Shown piece after piece: positions 8,598 through 16,833 of a stretch of 64,000 nucleotides of DNA; the first letter of the stretch is position 1; each line of letters begins with the position of its first letter. The DNA is from Streptomyces maremycinicus (GTDB lineage: Bacteria; Actinomycetota; Actinomycetes; Streptomycetales; Streptomycetaceae). A program made the position numbers and the translations under genes. Location: positions 62,001 through 126,000 of the forward strand of contig NZ_BBYG01000024.1 of assembly GCF_001184025.1 (NCBI RefSeq). Reading direction: 5' to 3'. The notes below the pieces were generated by a model. It was not told the DNA's origin. It saw only the letters and a list, made by a program, of their open reading frames with translations, and searched no databases.

Positions 8598-9593
8598 GTG
8601 ACGCAAGACACGTGGAGTATCGGTGAGTTGGCGGCCGGCACAGGTGTGCCCGTCAAGACGCTCCGTTACTACTCCGACAGTGGTCTGCTGCCGGTGGCCG
8701 TCCGCAGCTCCGGCGGCCACCGGCGCTACGGCCCCGAGGCGTGGGAGCGGGTCCGGCTCATCAGACGCCTGCGGGCGCTGGGTACTCCGATCGCGACCAT
8801 CACGCAGGTGGTGACGGGTGAGTGCACGCTCGGCGAACTGGTGGCCACCGAGCTCGAGGAGGTGCAGGAGCGCCTGACCGAACTGCGGTGGCGCGAGGCC
8901 ACGCTCAAGTCCCTGGACGACTGCCCGGGCGAGGAACGGCTGCGGCGTCTGGACATACTGTCCCGGGTGCAGCGGCTGCCGGAGGCGCATCGCACGCTCA
9001 CCGATCACTGGTACCGCGAGCTGTCCGGGGCGATGCCCGAGCGCCGGCTCGACATCATGATCGCGATGCTGGCCCCCGCGCCACCGCAGGACCCCTCCCC
9101 CGCCACGGCCCTGGCCTACGCCGAGCTGCACCTGCTCATCTCCACGCCCGGTTTCACCCGTTGGACCCAGGACCACGACCAAGAGATGAGGGACGGCCCG
9201 GCCTTCTACGCGGAGATCGACGAAGCCGCCGCCCTGACGGCCGCCGCCTTGGCCCAGGGGCTGGCGCCCGGCGCCGGGGACGCGGTGGACGCGTTCGTGT
9301 CCGCCCACGCACGAGCCCGGCAGGAGTCGGACACCCCCGCCTTCCGCGCCCACCTGCACACGCTGGTGTCGCGCTCATCCGGCTTCGACCCCCGGCTGGA
9401 GCGGTACTGGGCCCTGGTCGGCACCGCTACGGGCGGGCGTGTGCTGAACATGACGGTGGCGCATCGCTGGCTGACCGACGGACTGTCGATCTCGATCGCA
9501 GAGAGCGCGCGCGGGACACCGAGAGGCTCAGAGTCGGGCTCGGACTCGGACTCGGACTCGGACTCGGACTCGGGGGAACCTACGGCCGGTTAA
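8598..9593 (+). CDS. MerR-family transcriptional regulator with Ser-Asp repeat tail
   Basis: The 331-residue protein has the MerR winged-helix DNA-binding domain at residues about 6-75 (IGELAAGTGV, LRYYSDSGLL, GGHRRYG). A coiled-coil dimer helix and an all-helical C-terminal domain of unknown ligand follow. The last 25 residues carry an (SD)n run encoded by GGACTC hexamers. The start is GTG at 8598, with GGAGG 11 bases upstream. It is divergent from the carboxylesterase, the usual arrangement for MerR control of a neighbouring gene. Confidence 0.85.
   Translation: MTQDTWSIGELAAGTGVPVKTLRYYSDSGLLPVAVRSSGGHRRYGPEAWERVRLIRRLRALGTPIATITQVVTGECTLGELVATELEEVQERLTELRWREATLKSLDDCPGEERLRRLDILSRVQRLPEAHRTLTDHWYRELSGAMPERRLDIMIAMLAPAPPQDPSPATALAYAELHLLISTPGFTRWTQDHDQEMRDGPAFYAEIDEAAALTAAALAQGLAPGAGDAVDAFVSAHARARQESDTPAFRAHLHTLVSRSSGFDPRLERYWALVGTATGGRVLNMTVAHRWLTDGLSISIAESARGTPRGSESGSDSDSDSDSDSGEPTAG
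9535..9575 (+). repeat. Hexanucleotide microsatellite (GGACTC)n in the MerR gene
   Basis: About six in-frame copies of GGACTC encode alternating Ser-Asp near the C-terminus. Slippage would change length by two residues without a frameshift. A similar (GGGTCC)n run lies at 57.7 kb. Confidence 0.85.
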
Positions 9594-9693
9594 GAAGGCG
9601 CCTCACCAGGGAGGCCGCCGTCGCACCCCCTTCAGTTCCGCGACAGCGAGCAAGCCGTCATGGTCCGTCGATCGTGTCTGGGATGATCGCGCG

Positions 9694-10272
9694 GTGAGCG
9701 ATACAAGGGTGGCGGCCATGGAGGCTGTGGAGTCACATGTCCGGGCGTTCTTCGAGGGTCATTCGGTGGAGGGCGTCGACTACGACCTCGGGCCGCAACG
9801 GCGAACGGCGGTGCCCTGTCTGCGCGTTCTCGTCGTGGGCCCCGGCCCCCGCGGTGACGGCTGGGCCTATGTGACCGCCGGGTGCTGGGCCGCGATGGAT
9901 ACGGACGGTCACGGACTTGAGTTCGTCATGACCGCCCACGTCCGCGACCAGCGGTTCATCGAGCTCATGGCGATGATCGCCTCCTACCACTGCGGCGGAC
10001 ATCAGCTCGACCTGGAGCACAGTATGCCGATCGGTGAACCGTGGGTGCCCGGGTCGACCTGCGATCACCTGTTGATCAGCCTCCCCTATCTCCACGGCCC
10101 CGACCTGGAACACTGCCCCGTTCCCGGAGGTCATGCCCGCGTCCTGTGGGCCCTGCCGGTGACGACGGCCGAGATCGAGTTCCGCAGGCGTCACGGGCAC
10201 GAGGCGTTGGAGCAGCTCTTCGACGAGGCGGCGATCAACCCCGTGGATCCGTTCAGGGCATCAGTCGCTTGA
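9694..10272 (+). CDS. Suppressor-of-fused (SUFU) domain protein
   Basis: The 192-residue protein resembles bacterial SUFU-domain proteins: GWAYVTAGCW, LEFVMTAHVRD, the PIGEPWVPGSTCDHLLISLPY block and a final WALPVTTAEIEFRR. In bacteria this fold occurs as stand-alone proteins or as toxin-immunity proteins, so the function here is unknown. Translation starts at GTG 9694. Its 3' end overlaps the convergent monooxygenase gene by 20 bp. Confidence 0.7.
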   Translation: MSDTRVAAMEAVESHVRAFFEGHSVEGVDYDLGPQRRTAVPCLRVLVVGPGPRGDGWAYVTAGCWAAMDTDGHGLEFVMTAHVRDQRFIELMAMIASYHCGGHQLDLEHSMPIGEPWVPGSTCDHLLISLPYLHGPDLEHCPVPGGHARVLWALPVTTAEIEFRRRHGHEALEQLFDEAAINPVDPFRASVA

Positions 10273-11494
10273 GACGGTGAGGTCCGGTGCCGGGGCCGGG
10301 AGTCGAGGGTGGCTGCCAGCCCAGGATCGTGTCCAGGGCTCTCAGGGACAGTGCCCGGGGTGTGGCGCGGACGGCGAGGTTGCGGGCGGACACGGCAAGT
10401 GGGTGGGAGAGCCGGGCGAGTTCGCCGATGCGGCGGGAGCGGCGGCTGATCCGGGTGGTCCGGCGGTGTCTGGCTCTCGTGTAGGCGGCGAGCGCGGTCG
10501 GCACGTCGGCGGCGGGCGTGAGGAGGTGCGCCGCGACCACGGCGTCCTCGATGGCCTGGCAGCCGCCCTGGCCCAGGTTGGGGGTCATCGCGTGGGCGGC
10601 GTCGCCGAGCAGGGCGACCCGGCCGGCGTGCATCCGGGGCACGGGCTCGGCCAGTTCGTGGAAGTCGTGGTGGAGTATGCCGACCGGGTCGGGGGCGGAC
10701 CGGTCCAGCCGGTCCAGCAGTGCGGGTATCGGATCGTGCCAGGCGCCGAAGCGCCGGGTCAGTTCCGCGTGATGGTCGGTCCGCGGCGTCGCGCCGGGGC
10801 CGGACACGGCGGTGGCGTAGACGTAGATGCGGCCATCGGCGAGCGGGACGACGCCGAACCGCTCGCCTCTCCCCCAGGTTTCGGCAGCCTGCGGGTCCGG
10901 CAGGCCGGCCCCGGGCAGCACCGCTCGCCATCCGGCCTCACCGGCATGACGCAGCCCGCGGTGTTCGGGGAAGAGGTAGGTGCGCAGCGCGCTGCGCAGG
11001 CCGTCCGCCGCCAGGACGACGTCGGCACGCAGGTCTCCTGCCGAGGTGCGCACGGTCACGGTGTCCCCCGTGTCGTCCAGGCCGGTCACCGATACGCCGA
11101 GGTGTACGACGCCGGGCGGCAGGGCGGCCGCGAGGGTGCCGATCAGGAAGCCGCGGTGCACGGCGATCGCGGAGAGCCCGTGGCGGGCGGACACGGCGCC
11201 GCCGTCGGACCGGCTCAGCCAGGTGCCGTCGGGCGTCCGCAGCCCGACCTGGATCGGCAGGGCGTCACCCGCCGCCCGCAGGGCGGGATCCCGGCCGGGA
11301 CCCAGGCCGGGACCCAGGCCGATCGCCTCCAGGGCGCGCAGCGCGTTCGGCGCGAGCACGATGCCGGCGCCGATGCCCGTGAGGACGGGCGCCCGTTCAC
11401 AGACGGTGACGCGCCATCCCCGGCGGCTCAGGCCCACCGCCGCGGTCAGGCCCCCGATCCCGCCTCCGGCCACCACGGCATGACGAACCCTCAC
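10253..11494 (-). CDS. FAD-dependent monooxygenase (PHBH/UbiH class)
   Basis: The 413-residue flavoprotein has an N-terminal dinucleotide fold (AGGGIGG at 9-15), a DG-type segment (LAADGLRSALR) near 180 and the second FAD motif GDAAHAMTPNLGQGG near 300. These define class A flavoprotein aromatic hydroxylases. The substrate is unknown. It is divergent from a TetR regulator, with two copies of a palindromic operator between them. It is therefore probably repressed by that protein and induced by an aromatic or antibiotic-like compound. Confidence 0.88.
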   Translation of the reverse strand: MRVRHAVVAGGGIGGLTAAVGLSRRGWRVTVCERAPVLTGIGAGIVLAPNALRALEAIGLGPGLGPGRDPALRAAGDALPIQVGLRTPDGTWLSRSDGGAVSARHGLSAIAVHRGFLIGTLAAALPPGVVHLGVSVTGLDDTGDTVTVRTSAGDLRADVVLAADGLRSALRTYLFPEHRGLRHAGEAGWRAVLPGAGLPDPQAAETWGRGERFGVVPLADGRIYVYATAVSGPGATPRTDHHAELTRRFGAWHDPIPALLDRLDRSAPDPVGILHHDFHELAEPVPRMHAGRVALLGDAAHAMTPNLGQGGCQAIEDAVVAAHLLTPAADVPTALAAYTRARHRRTTRISRRSRRIGELARLSHPLAVSARNLAVRATPRALSLRALDTILGWQPPSTPGPGTGPHRLKRLMP

Positions 11495-11528
11495 GACGAC
11501 TCCCCCTCCGCCTCTCCACCCCCACCCC

Positions 11529-11544
11529 CTCTACATCTGTAGAG
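11529..11544. promoter_or_regulatory. TetR operator, copy 1
   Basis: A perfect 16-bp palindrome, CTCTACATCTGTAGAG except for its central TC, lies 35 bp upstream of the monooxygenase ATG. It is identical to the core of copy 2, 30 bp away. Confidence 0.88.
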
Positions 11545-11549
11545 GCGAC

Positions 11550-11583
11550 ATGCCCGCACTCTACATCTGTAGAGTGCGGGCAT
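11550..11583. promoter_or_regulatory. TetR operator, copy 2, overlapping the tetR start codon
   Basis: A 34-bp near-perfect palindrome has 16-bp arms around a central TC. It contains the same CTCTACA-TC-TGTAGAG core as copy 1 and runs into the ATG at 11582. Binding here would block the tetR promoter or initiation directly, pointing to autorepression. Confidence 0.9.
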
Positions 11584-12193
11584 GTCCATCCCTGACCGCC
11601 GGGACCTGATCGCCGACGCGGCCATCAGGACCGTGGCCACCGCCGGGCTGCGCGGCCTGACGCACCGCGCGGTCGATGCCGCCGCGGGTCTGCCGGCCGG
11701 CAGCACGTCGTACTACTTCCGCACCCGCAGCGCTCTGATCAGCGCCTGCTACCTCCGCCTGGCCGCGCTCTCGGTCGCGGACGCGGACCAGGCGGATCAG
11801 GCGGCTCAAGCGGCTCAACGGAAAGCCGGCCACGGGCCGCCGGACCTGGACTCCGCAGCAGGCGCACTGGCCGCGCTGCTGCACCACTGGCTGACGGCGG
11901 CACGCGACAGGCAGCTCGCCCGCTTCGAACTCAGCCTGGAGGCGACCCGCCGTCCGGAGCTGCGCGCCGACCTGCACACCGCCGGCCTGACCGCACGGGC
12001 CAGGGCCACCGCCCTGCTGGCGGCGCTCGGTGCTCCCCGTCCGGGCCCGGCGGCGGAGCTGCTCGTCGCCTGGACCGACGGCCTGCTGTACGACCGGCTC
12101 GTCGGCGCCCTGGCCGCGACCCGCCCGGTGCCCGACGTGGCAGAGCTGACCCCGGTGGTCCGCCGGATGATCGAAGCCGCGCTCTCCGCCTGA
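11582..12193 (+). CDS. TetR-family repressor, divergent from monooxygenase
   Basis: The 203-residue protein has a TetR helix-turn-helix at 5-50 (DLIADAAIRTVATAGLRGLT, then HRAVDAAAG, GSTSYYFRTRSAL). An all-helical ligand-binding domain follows, with an Ala/Gln-rich insert at 65-78. No Shine-Dalgarno is present before ATG 11582; the upstream bases form the operator palindrome, so the mRNA may be leaderless. It most likely represses itself and the monooxygenase and is released by the enzyme's substrate. Confidence 0.9.
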   Translation: MSIPDRRDLIADAAIRTVATAGLRGLTHRAVDAAAGLPAGSTSYYFRTRSALISACYLRLAALSVADADQADQAAQAAQRKAGHGPPDLDSAAGALAALLHHWLTAARDRQLARFELSLEATRRPELRADLHTAGLTARARATALLAALGAPRPGPAAELLVAWTDGLLYDRLVGALAATRPVPDVAELTPVVRRMIEAALSA

Positions 12194-12387
12194 CCGAAGC
12201 CGGCGGCACCGCCGGGCTCTTGTCCGGTGAGCCGGCAGGGCTCACCTGCATGGACGTCAGATCGTGCACGCCATCCCCGAGCCGTGAGAGCAGCGGGCCA
12301 ACCGCCGGCGCCGCGGCAGCCAGGGCGGCCGACCCGCAGAGCCGGCCGCGATCCGCCCATGGCTCAGCCCGGAGGGAGACGCCCCGC

Positions 12388-12750
12388 TCAGAGGTCCCTT
12401 GCCGCCGGACAGTGGCGGCGGAGTTCACCCAGTACGCGCTCGTCGACGGCCCTGACGTCCCACCACGAACTGTCCACTTCGGTCAGGACGACCATCACCC
12501 TGCCCTCGGCGAACCCACGCGCTTCGGCGTCGATCAGCTGGAGGAAGGGGGTCGTCAGCGACAACAGCGTCAACGTGTCCATGCCGCCATCGGCGGACCG
12601 CCTCTCCATCTCGGCGCAGCGAGGATCGACGATCTCGTCGCATTCGACGCGCCACGTCAGGTCCAGGCCGAAGCCGCCGAGGCGGACCAGGAGTTCAGCC
12701 AGGGTCACGTAGTGCTTTTCGCGCCGGGCAGGAAACGTGATCCCCTTCAT
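12388..12750 (-). CDS. Conserved hypothetical protein
   Basis: A 120-residue product (ATG 12750; an upstream ATG at 12822 is possible). The sequence is soluble and mixed alpha/beta, with a motif DLTWRVECDEIVDPR and a C-terminal VMVVLTEVDSSWWDVRAVDE. I do not recognise a family. It is co-oriented with the DUF2182 gene upstream, 109 bp away, so it may be co-transcribed with it. Confidence 0.55.
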   Translation of the reverse strand: MKGITFPARREKHYVTLAELLVRLGGFGLDLTWRVECDEIVDPRCAEMERRSADGGMDTLTLLSLTTPFLQLIDAEARGFAEGRVMVVLTEVDSSWWDVRAVDERVLGELRRHCPAARDL

Positions 12751-12858
12751 CCCCGCCACTGCTTCGGCCGTATCGCGCGGCACGCGCCCCCTCCATTCGT
12801 TCAGCCGGAAACAGCAGGCCACGGCTGCGAGCGGCCCACACCACCCGTCGGGCAGGCC

Positions 12859-13686
12859 CTAGGGGCGGAGCATGTCCGTCATGGGCGACTGCGGCGGGAT
12901 CAGGCCCGGCAGCAGCCAGGGCTGGAAGAGGCTCAGTACCGCGAGTACGAGGAAGGCGGCCCCGACGACCTGCGAGAAGACGGGGCCCAGCCGCCAGAGC
13001 TTCTCCACGAAGATCACCACGGCCACCGCGGCCATCGCCAGGACGTTCATCACGCCCAGCGGGACAAGCACCACCATCAGCCCCCAGCAGCAGCCCACGC
13101 AGTACGCCCCGTGGTGCGCCCCGACCCGCAGATCGCGGGCCCGGGGCCGGAAGCCCGCGTAGCGCACGAGCTGGCCCATCGGGCTGCGGCAGTGGCGCAG
13201 GCAGAGGTCCTTCCACGGGCCGAACTGGTACAGCCCGGCGATCAGGAAGGCCCCTGCGCCGATCCAGCGCCCGGCGCCCGGGTGGTCGTCCACCAGGGCC
13301 CCGGTCCCGGCGAGGAGCCCGTAGGCGATCAGGCCGAAGGCCGTCCAGACCAGCAGGTACCCGGCGGCGAACTGGGCGCCGCGGACCACCCGCACGTACC
13401 CCGTGGGCGACCGGCGTCCGATGGCCCGCGCCCAGGTGAGGGCCACCGGGGCCACCGACGGGAACATCATGGCGATCATCATGACCAGCCACAGCAGCAG
13501 GAACAGCGGGAGGCCCATACCCATGGTTCCCGGCTCGACCCCCATGTCACGGGCCTGGTCGGCCACCAGCAGCCAGGCGAGGAGGGCGATCGACGCCATC
13601 ACCGACCAGGCGAACGCGAGCCGCCGGGCCGGCAGCAGATTCGCCGGACGCAGAGGCGGTGACAGGGCCTTCCGGTCGAGGCGCAC
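12859..13686 (-). CDS. DUF2182 integral membrane protein
   Basis: The 275-residue polytopic membrane protein has about seven hydrophobic segments. Characteristic features are MMIAMMFPSVAPVAL near 70-85, a CLRHC motif near 160 and CVGCCWG near 195. These Cys/Met-rich motifs define DUF2182 and suggest metal handling, possibly copper. A divergent DUF1326 gene starts at 13881; these two families commonly occur together, so they probably act in one membrane-associated process whose biochemistry is unknown. Confidence 0.82.
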   Translation of the reverse strand: MRLDRKALSPPLRPANLLPARRLAFAWSVMASIALLAWLLVADQARDMGVEPGTMGMGLPLFLLLWLVMMIAMMFPSVAPVALTWARAIGRRSPTGYVRVVRGAQFAAGYLLVWTAFGLIAYGLLAGTGALVDDHPGAGRWIGAGAFLIAGLYQFGPWKDLCLRHCRSPMGQLVRYAGFRPRARDLRVGAHHGAYCVGCCWGLMVVLVPLGVMNVLAMAAVAVVIFVEKLWRLGPVFSQVVGAAFLVLAVLSLFQPWLLPGLIPPQSPMTDMLRP

Positions 13687-13880
13687 ACCTCCAGCACATC
13701 ACGGCGGACCTGCACGTGCGCGCAGGAACGCAGGACGCGGAAAGCATGTCCGGTGACCCCCGCGGTGGGACAATCGAGGTGGACACCCGTACGACCCGGG
13801 CGTGGGCAGGCGATGGCTCCCGGGGGCTCTGCCGTCCTCCCGAGACCGACGCCCCGGCACGGTCACGAGGAGGCAGGGAG

Positions 13881-14534
13881 ATGTCCGAGACGACGGCGAC
13901 CGTCCCCCGCTGGCACGCGGCGGGCGACTGGTTCGACACCTGCAAGTGCGACGTGCCCTGCCCCTGCTCGTTCGCGCAGCCGCCCACCCACGGCGACTGC
14001 GACGGCGTCCTGGCCTGGCACATCCGCGAAGGCCGGTACGGTGACGTACGGCTGGACGGCCTGAACGTGCTGATGCTGGCCTCGTTCGTCGGCAACATCT
14101 GGGCCGAGCACACGGACACGTACGCCGCGGTCTTCGTCGACGAGCGCGCCGACGGCCCCCAGCGCGAGGCGCTTCAGATGATCTTCGGCGGGCAGGCGGG
14201 CAGCTGGCCCGCCGAGATGGTGAGCATGATGGGCGGCGAAATGCGCGGCATGGAGTTCGCCCCCATCGAGATCGAGGTCGCCGACGACCTCGCGAGCTGG
14301 CGGGCCGTGGTCCCGGACCGGGTCGAGGCGAGCGCGGTCGCGCTCACGGGACCCACGACCCCGCAAGGTGCGCGCGTCCAGTCGACCAACCTGCCGGGTG
14401 CGGAGACCGGACCGGGCCAGGTCGCGACCTGGGGCCGCTCGACGATGGACCGCGCCGACGCGCACGGCTTCCTCTGGAGGCGCGAAGGCCTGTCCAGCAA
14501 GCACATCACCTTCGACTGGACCGGCCCCGACTAG
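13881..14534 (+). CDS. DUF1326 domain protein
   Basis: The 217-residue protein starts at ATG 13881 after GAGGCAGGGAG. An N-terminal Cys cluster (CKCDVPCPCSF and GDCDG, about residues 18-42) is typical of DUF1326 and could bind a metal. The rest is beta-rich and soluble, with a Met-rich stretch around MVSMMGGEMRGM. Together with the divergent DUF2182 membrane protein, it suggests a metal-binding or redox pair; this is inference from context. Confidence 0.8.
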   Translation: MSETTATVPRWHAAGDWFDTCKCDVPCPCSFAQPPTHGDCDGVLAWHIREGRYGDVRLDGLNVLMLASFVGNIWAEHTDTYAAVFVDERADGPQREALQMIFGGQAGSWPAEMVSMMGGEMRGMEFAPIEIEVADDLASWRAVVPDRVEASAVALTGPTTPQGARVQSTNLPGAETGPGQVATWGRSTMDRADAHGFLWRREGLSSKHITFDWTGPD

Positions 14535-14647
14535 CCGGGCCGTCTCGCTCGGACACGCGGTTGCCGGCGCTCCCGCGCATCCTGGATCCGGTCGGCCGGG
14601 CATGTCCGCCGCCTCTTGGGCATGGCGGGGCCCCTCGAAACAATTAC

Positions 14648-14692
14648 TTGGCTAGCCACATATTCGGTGCTACTTTTATGTGGCTGGCCACA
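14648..14692 (+). promoter_or_regulatory. Promoter with two MarR-type palindromes
   Basis: A vegetative-like promoter, TTGGCT (14648-14653), 17 bp, TACTTT (14671-14676), is covered by two related palindromes: TGGCTAGCCA at 14649-14658 and TGTGGCTGGCCACA at 14679-14692. The first overlaps the -35 and the second the start site. This geometry suits repression by the MarR protein encoded downstream. Confidence 0.75.
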
Positions 14693-14734
14693 GAAAGTGG
14701 TCGGTGCGGCATCCCACCCGAGGAGAGCACCGTA

Positions 14735-15649
14735 ATGAAGGCCATCGTTTTCGACACGTTCGGCGGCACCGAGGTCCTGCACGAGGCGGAGATCGACATC
14801 CCGCAGCCCGGCTCCGGCCAGGTCCGCGTGCGAATACAGGCCGTCGGCATCAACCCGGTGGACGGCAAGATCCGCTCCGGTGGCATGGAGGCCATCTTCC
14901 CCACCACGCTGCCCGCCGTCCCCGGCGGGGAGATCGCCGGTGTGGTCGACGCCGTCGGCGAGGGCGTCGACCACCTGAAGGTGGGCGACGAGGTCCTGGG
15001 CTGGTCCGACACCGGCTCCTACGCCCAGTACGCCCTGGCACCCGCGGCCGTCCTCGCGCCCAAGCCGGCCGGCCTGGACTGGACGCACGCCGCCGCCCTG
15101 CCCGTGGCGAGCGACGGTGCCGAACGCGTGCTGGACCTGCTCGGCGTCACCTCGGGCGAGACGCTGCTGATCCACGGAGCGTCCGGCGCGCTCGGCACCA
15201 TCGCCGTCCAGCTCGCCGTCGCACGCGGCGCCCGCGTCATCGGCACGGCCGGAGCCGCCAACCAGGAGTACGTCACCTCACTCGGCGCGACCGCTCTGCT
15301 CTACGGCGACGACCTGGTCCAGCGGGTCCGCGCGCTCGCCCCCGAAGGGGTCGACGCCGTCTTCGACGCCGCGGGCAAGGGCGCGCTGGAGGACTCCATC
15401 ACCCTGCGCGGCGGCACCGACCGGATCGTCACCACCGCCGACTTCCGCGCCCGCGAACTCGGCGTCGTCTTCGCGGAGGGCCCGCAACGCCGCTCCGCCG
15501 CGCGGCTGGCCGAACTGGCCCAGCAGGCCGCCGACGGCACACTGGTGACCACGCTCAGCGCCACCTACCCGCTGGCGGAAGCCGCGAAGGCGCAGCAGGC
15601 CAGCGACGCCGGCCACAACCGCGGCAAGATCGTCCTCACCGTCAACTGA
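14735..15649 (+). CDS. NADPH:quinone oxidoreductase-like protein (zinc-free MDR)
   Basis: The 304-residue medium-chain reductase has a GroES-like N-terminal domain (VGINPVDGKIR, PGGEIAGVV, GDEVLG) and a Rossmann NADPH-binding motif, HGASGALGTIAVQLA, near 148-162. It lacks the zinc-binding Cys set, as expected for quinone or enone reductases. It is preceded by AGGAGAG and followed after 36 bp by a MarR gene. The operator-covered promoter upstream implies induction by electrophiles or quinones through MarR. Confidence 0.88.
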   Translation: MKAIVFDTFGGTEVLHEAEIDIPQPGSGQVRVRIQAVGINPVDGKIRSGGMEAIFPTTLPAVPGGEIAGVVDAVGEGVDHLKVGDEVLGWSDTGSYAQYALAPAAVLAPKPAGLDWTHAAALPVASDGAERVLDLLGVTSGETLLIHGASGALGTIAVQLAVARGARVIGTAGAANQEYVTSLGATALLYGDDLVQRVRALAPEGVDAVFDAAGKGALEDSITLRGGTDRIVTTADFRARELGVVFAEGPQRRSAARLAELAQQAADGTLVTTLSATYPLAEAAKAQQASDAGHNRGKIVLTVN

Positions 15650-15685
15650 CCGATCACCCCCACCTGGTGGGCAGGGAGCACAAAA

Positions 15686-16168
15686 ATGTCCGACATCACG
15701 GCAGCGGAGCCGCCGAGCACGGCGCGCGACGGACGACTGAGCTACGCCGTCTTCCAGCTCGCCCGCGCCCACCGCGGCCACGCCGCCGCCATGCTGCGCG
15801 CCCTGAACCTGCACCCGGGACAGGAACTGCTGCTGATGCAGCTCTTCGACCACGACGGCCAGACACAGGCAGAACTGCTGGAACGCGTCGGCCTCGACCA
15901 CTCCACCGTCTCCAAGTCACTGCGCCGCATGCAGGAGGCCGGACTGCTCACCCGGGAGCCCGCTCCCCACGACCGGCGGGTCATGGTGGTCAGCCTCACC
16001 GACGCCGGCCGTGCCCTCCAGGAGCCCATCGCCGGCATGTGGCGCGACCTGGAGCAGATCTCCGTGCGCGATCTGACCCCCGACCAGGTCGACTCGTTCA
16101 CCGCGTGTGCGCACACCATCGAGAAGTCGGTCAGGGACCACGGCCGGCAGACACCACCCGCCACGTAG
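15686..16168 (+). CDS. MarR-family regulator
   Basis: The 160-residue protein has the MarR winged helix: QELLLMQLFDHDGQTQAEL, LDHSTVSKSLRRMQEAGLL, then the wing RREPAPHDRRVMVVSLTDAG-type signature (DRRV at about 96). It lies in an operon with the quinone oxidoreductase and probably represses the promoter at 14648-14692. Ligand unknown. Confidence 0.88.
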   Translation: MSDITAAEPPSTARDGRLSYAVFQLARAHRGHAAAMLRALNLHPGQELLLMQLFDHDGQTQAELLERVGLDHSTVSKSLRRMQEAGLLTREPAPHDRRVMVVSLTDAGRALQEPIAGMWRDLEQISVRDLTPDQVDSFTACAHTIEKSVRDHGRQTPPAT

Positions 16169-16299
16169 ACAGGCACGGCCGGCCAGGCACGGCCGGGCGC
16201 TCCCCCCTCCCCCGCCAGGCCCAGTCGGGGCGGTCCGCTTCCGGCGACCATGTACGGGGCTACCCTTGGCCGCCTGTGCGTCTGAGCCGGGGAGGTCTT

Positions 16300-16743
16300 G
16301 TGAGTCCGAGTCCGCGCGAGGTGTTTCTCCGGCTCGTTCACGGGGTCGCCGACGGGAACTTCGACGCCTTGCCCGACCTGTACGGCGAGGTCACCGACGT
16401 CCGGCATCCGATGGCGACGCCCGAGTCCGAGCCGTTGACGAGTCGGCGGGCGCTCCAGGAGCACTTCACCGTGCCGCCGGAGGTCCGGCAGTCCCTGCCG
16501 AAGCGGCGGGTCGTCGACGTCGTGGTGCACGAGACCGCCGATCCCGAGGTGATCGTCGCCGAGTTCGCCTACGAGTTCACCTTGCCGGACGGCGCCCCGG
16601 CCAAGGTGCCCTGCGTCTTCGTCATGCGTGTCCGCGACGGCCGGATCATCGAGTCACGCGACTACATCGATCCCATCCGTACGTACACGGCACGCGCGGA
16701 CCTCGACCTCCTCATCGCGTCCTTGCGGAAGGACGTCCCCTGA
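16300..16743 (+). CDS. NTF2/SnoaL-like protein
   Basis: The 147-residue protein starts at GTG 16300 after GGGGAGGT. It shows the cone-shaped NTF2/SnoaL pattern: an N-terminal helix EVFLRLVHGVADGNFDALPDLY, a central HPMATPESEPL region, and C-terminal strands VPCVFVMRVRDGRIIESRDYIDP. Members are isomerases, hydratases or small-molecule binders; the substrate is not predictable. It lies downstream of the MarR gene with its own ribosome binding site. Confidence 0.75.
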   Translation: MSPSPREVFLRLVHGVADGNFDALPDLYGEVTDVRHPMATPESEPLTSRRALQEHFTVPPEVRQSLPKRRVVDVVVHETADPEVIVAEFAYEFTLPDGAPAKVPCVFVMRVRDGRIIESRDYIDPIRTYTARADLDLLIASLRKDVP

Positions 16744-16833
16744 AGTCCCGGCTACGGGCGTCCCGTCACCGATGACCGCCTGTGCGCCCGGCTTCGGCTG
16801 CCGGTGCGCACGGAGTAGGTGTCGGCGGCGCGA

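Noticed and set aside
14680..16200. Long plus-strand frame leading into the NTF2-like gene
   Set aside because: Only the last 147 codons, after GTG 16300 and a ribosome binding site, have protein character; the rest is shadow of the reductase and MarR genes.
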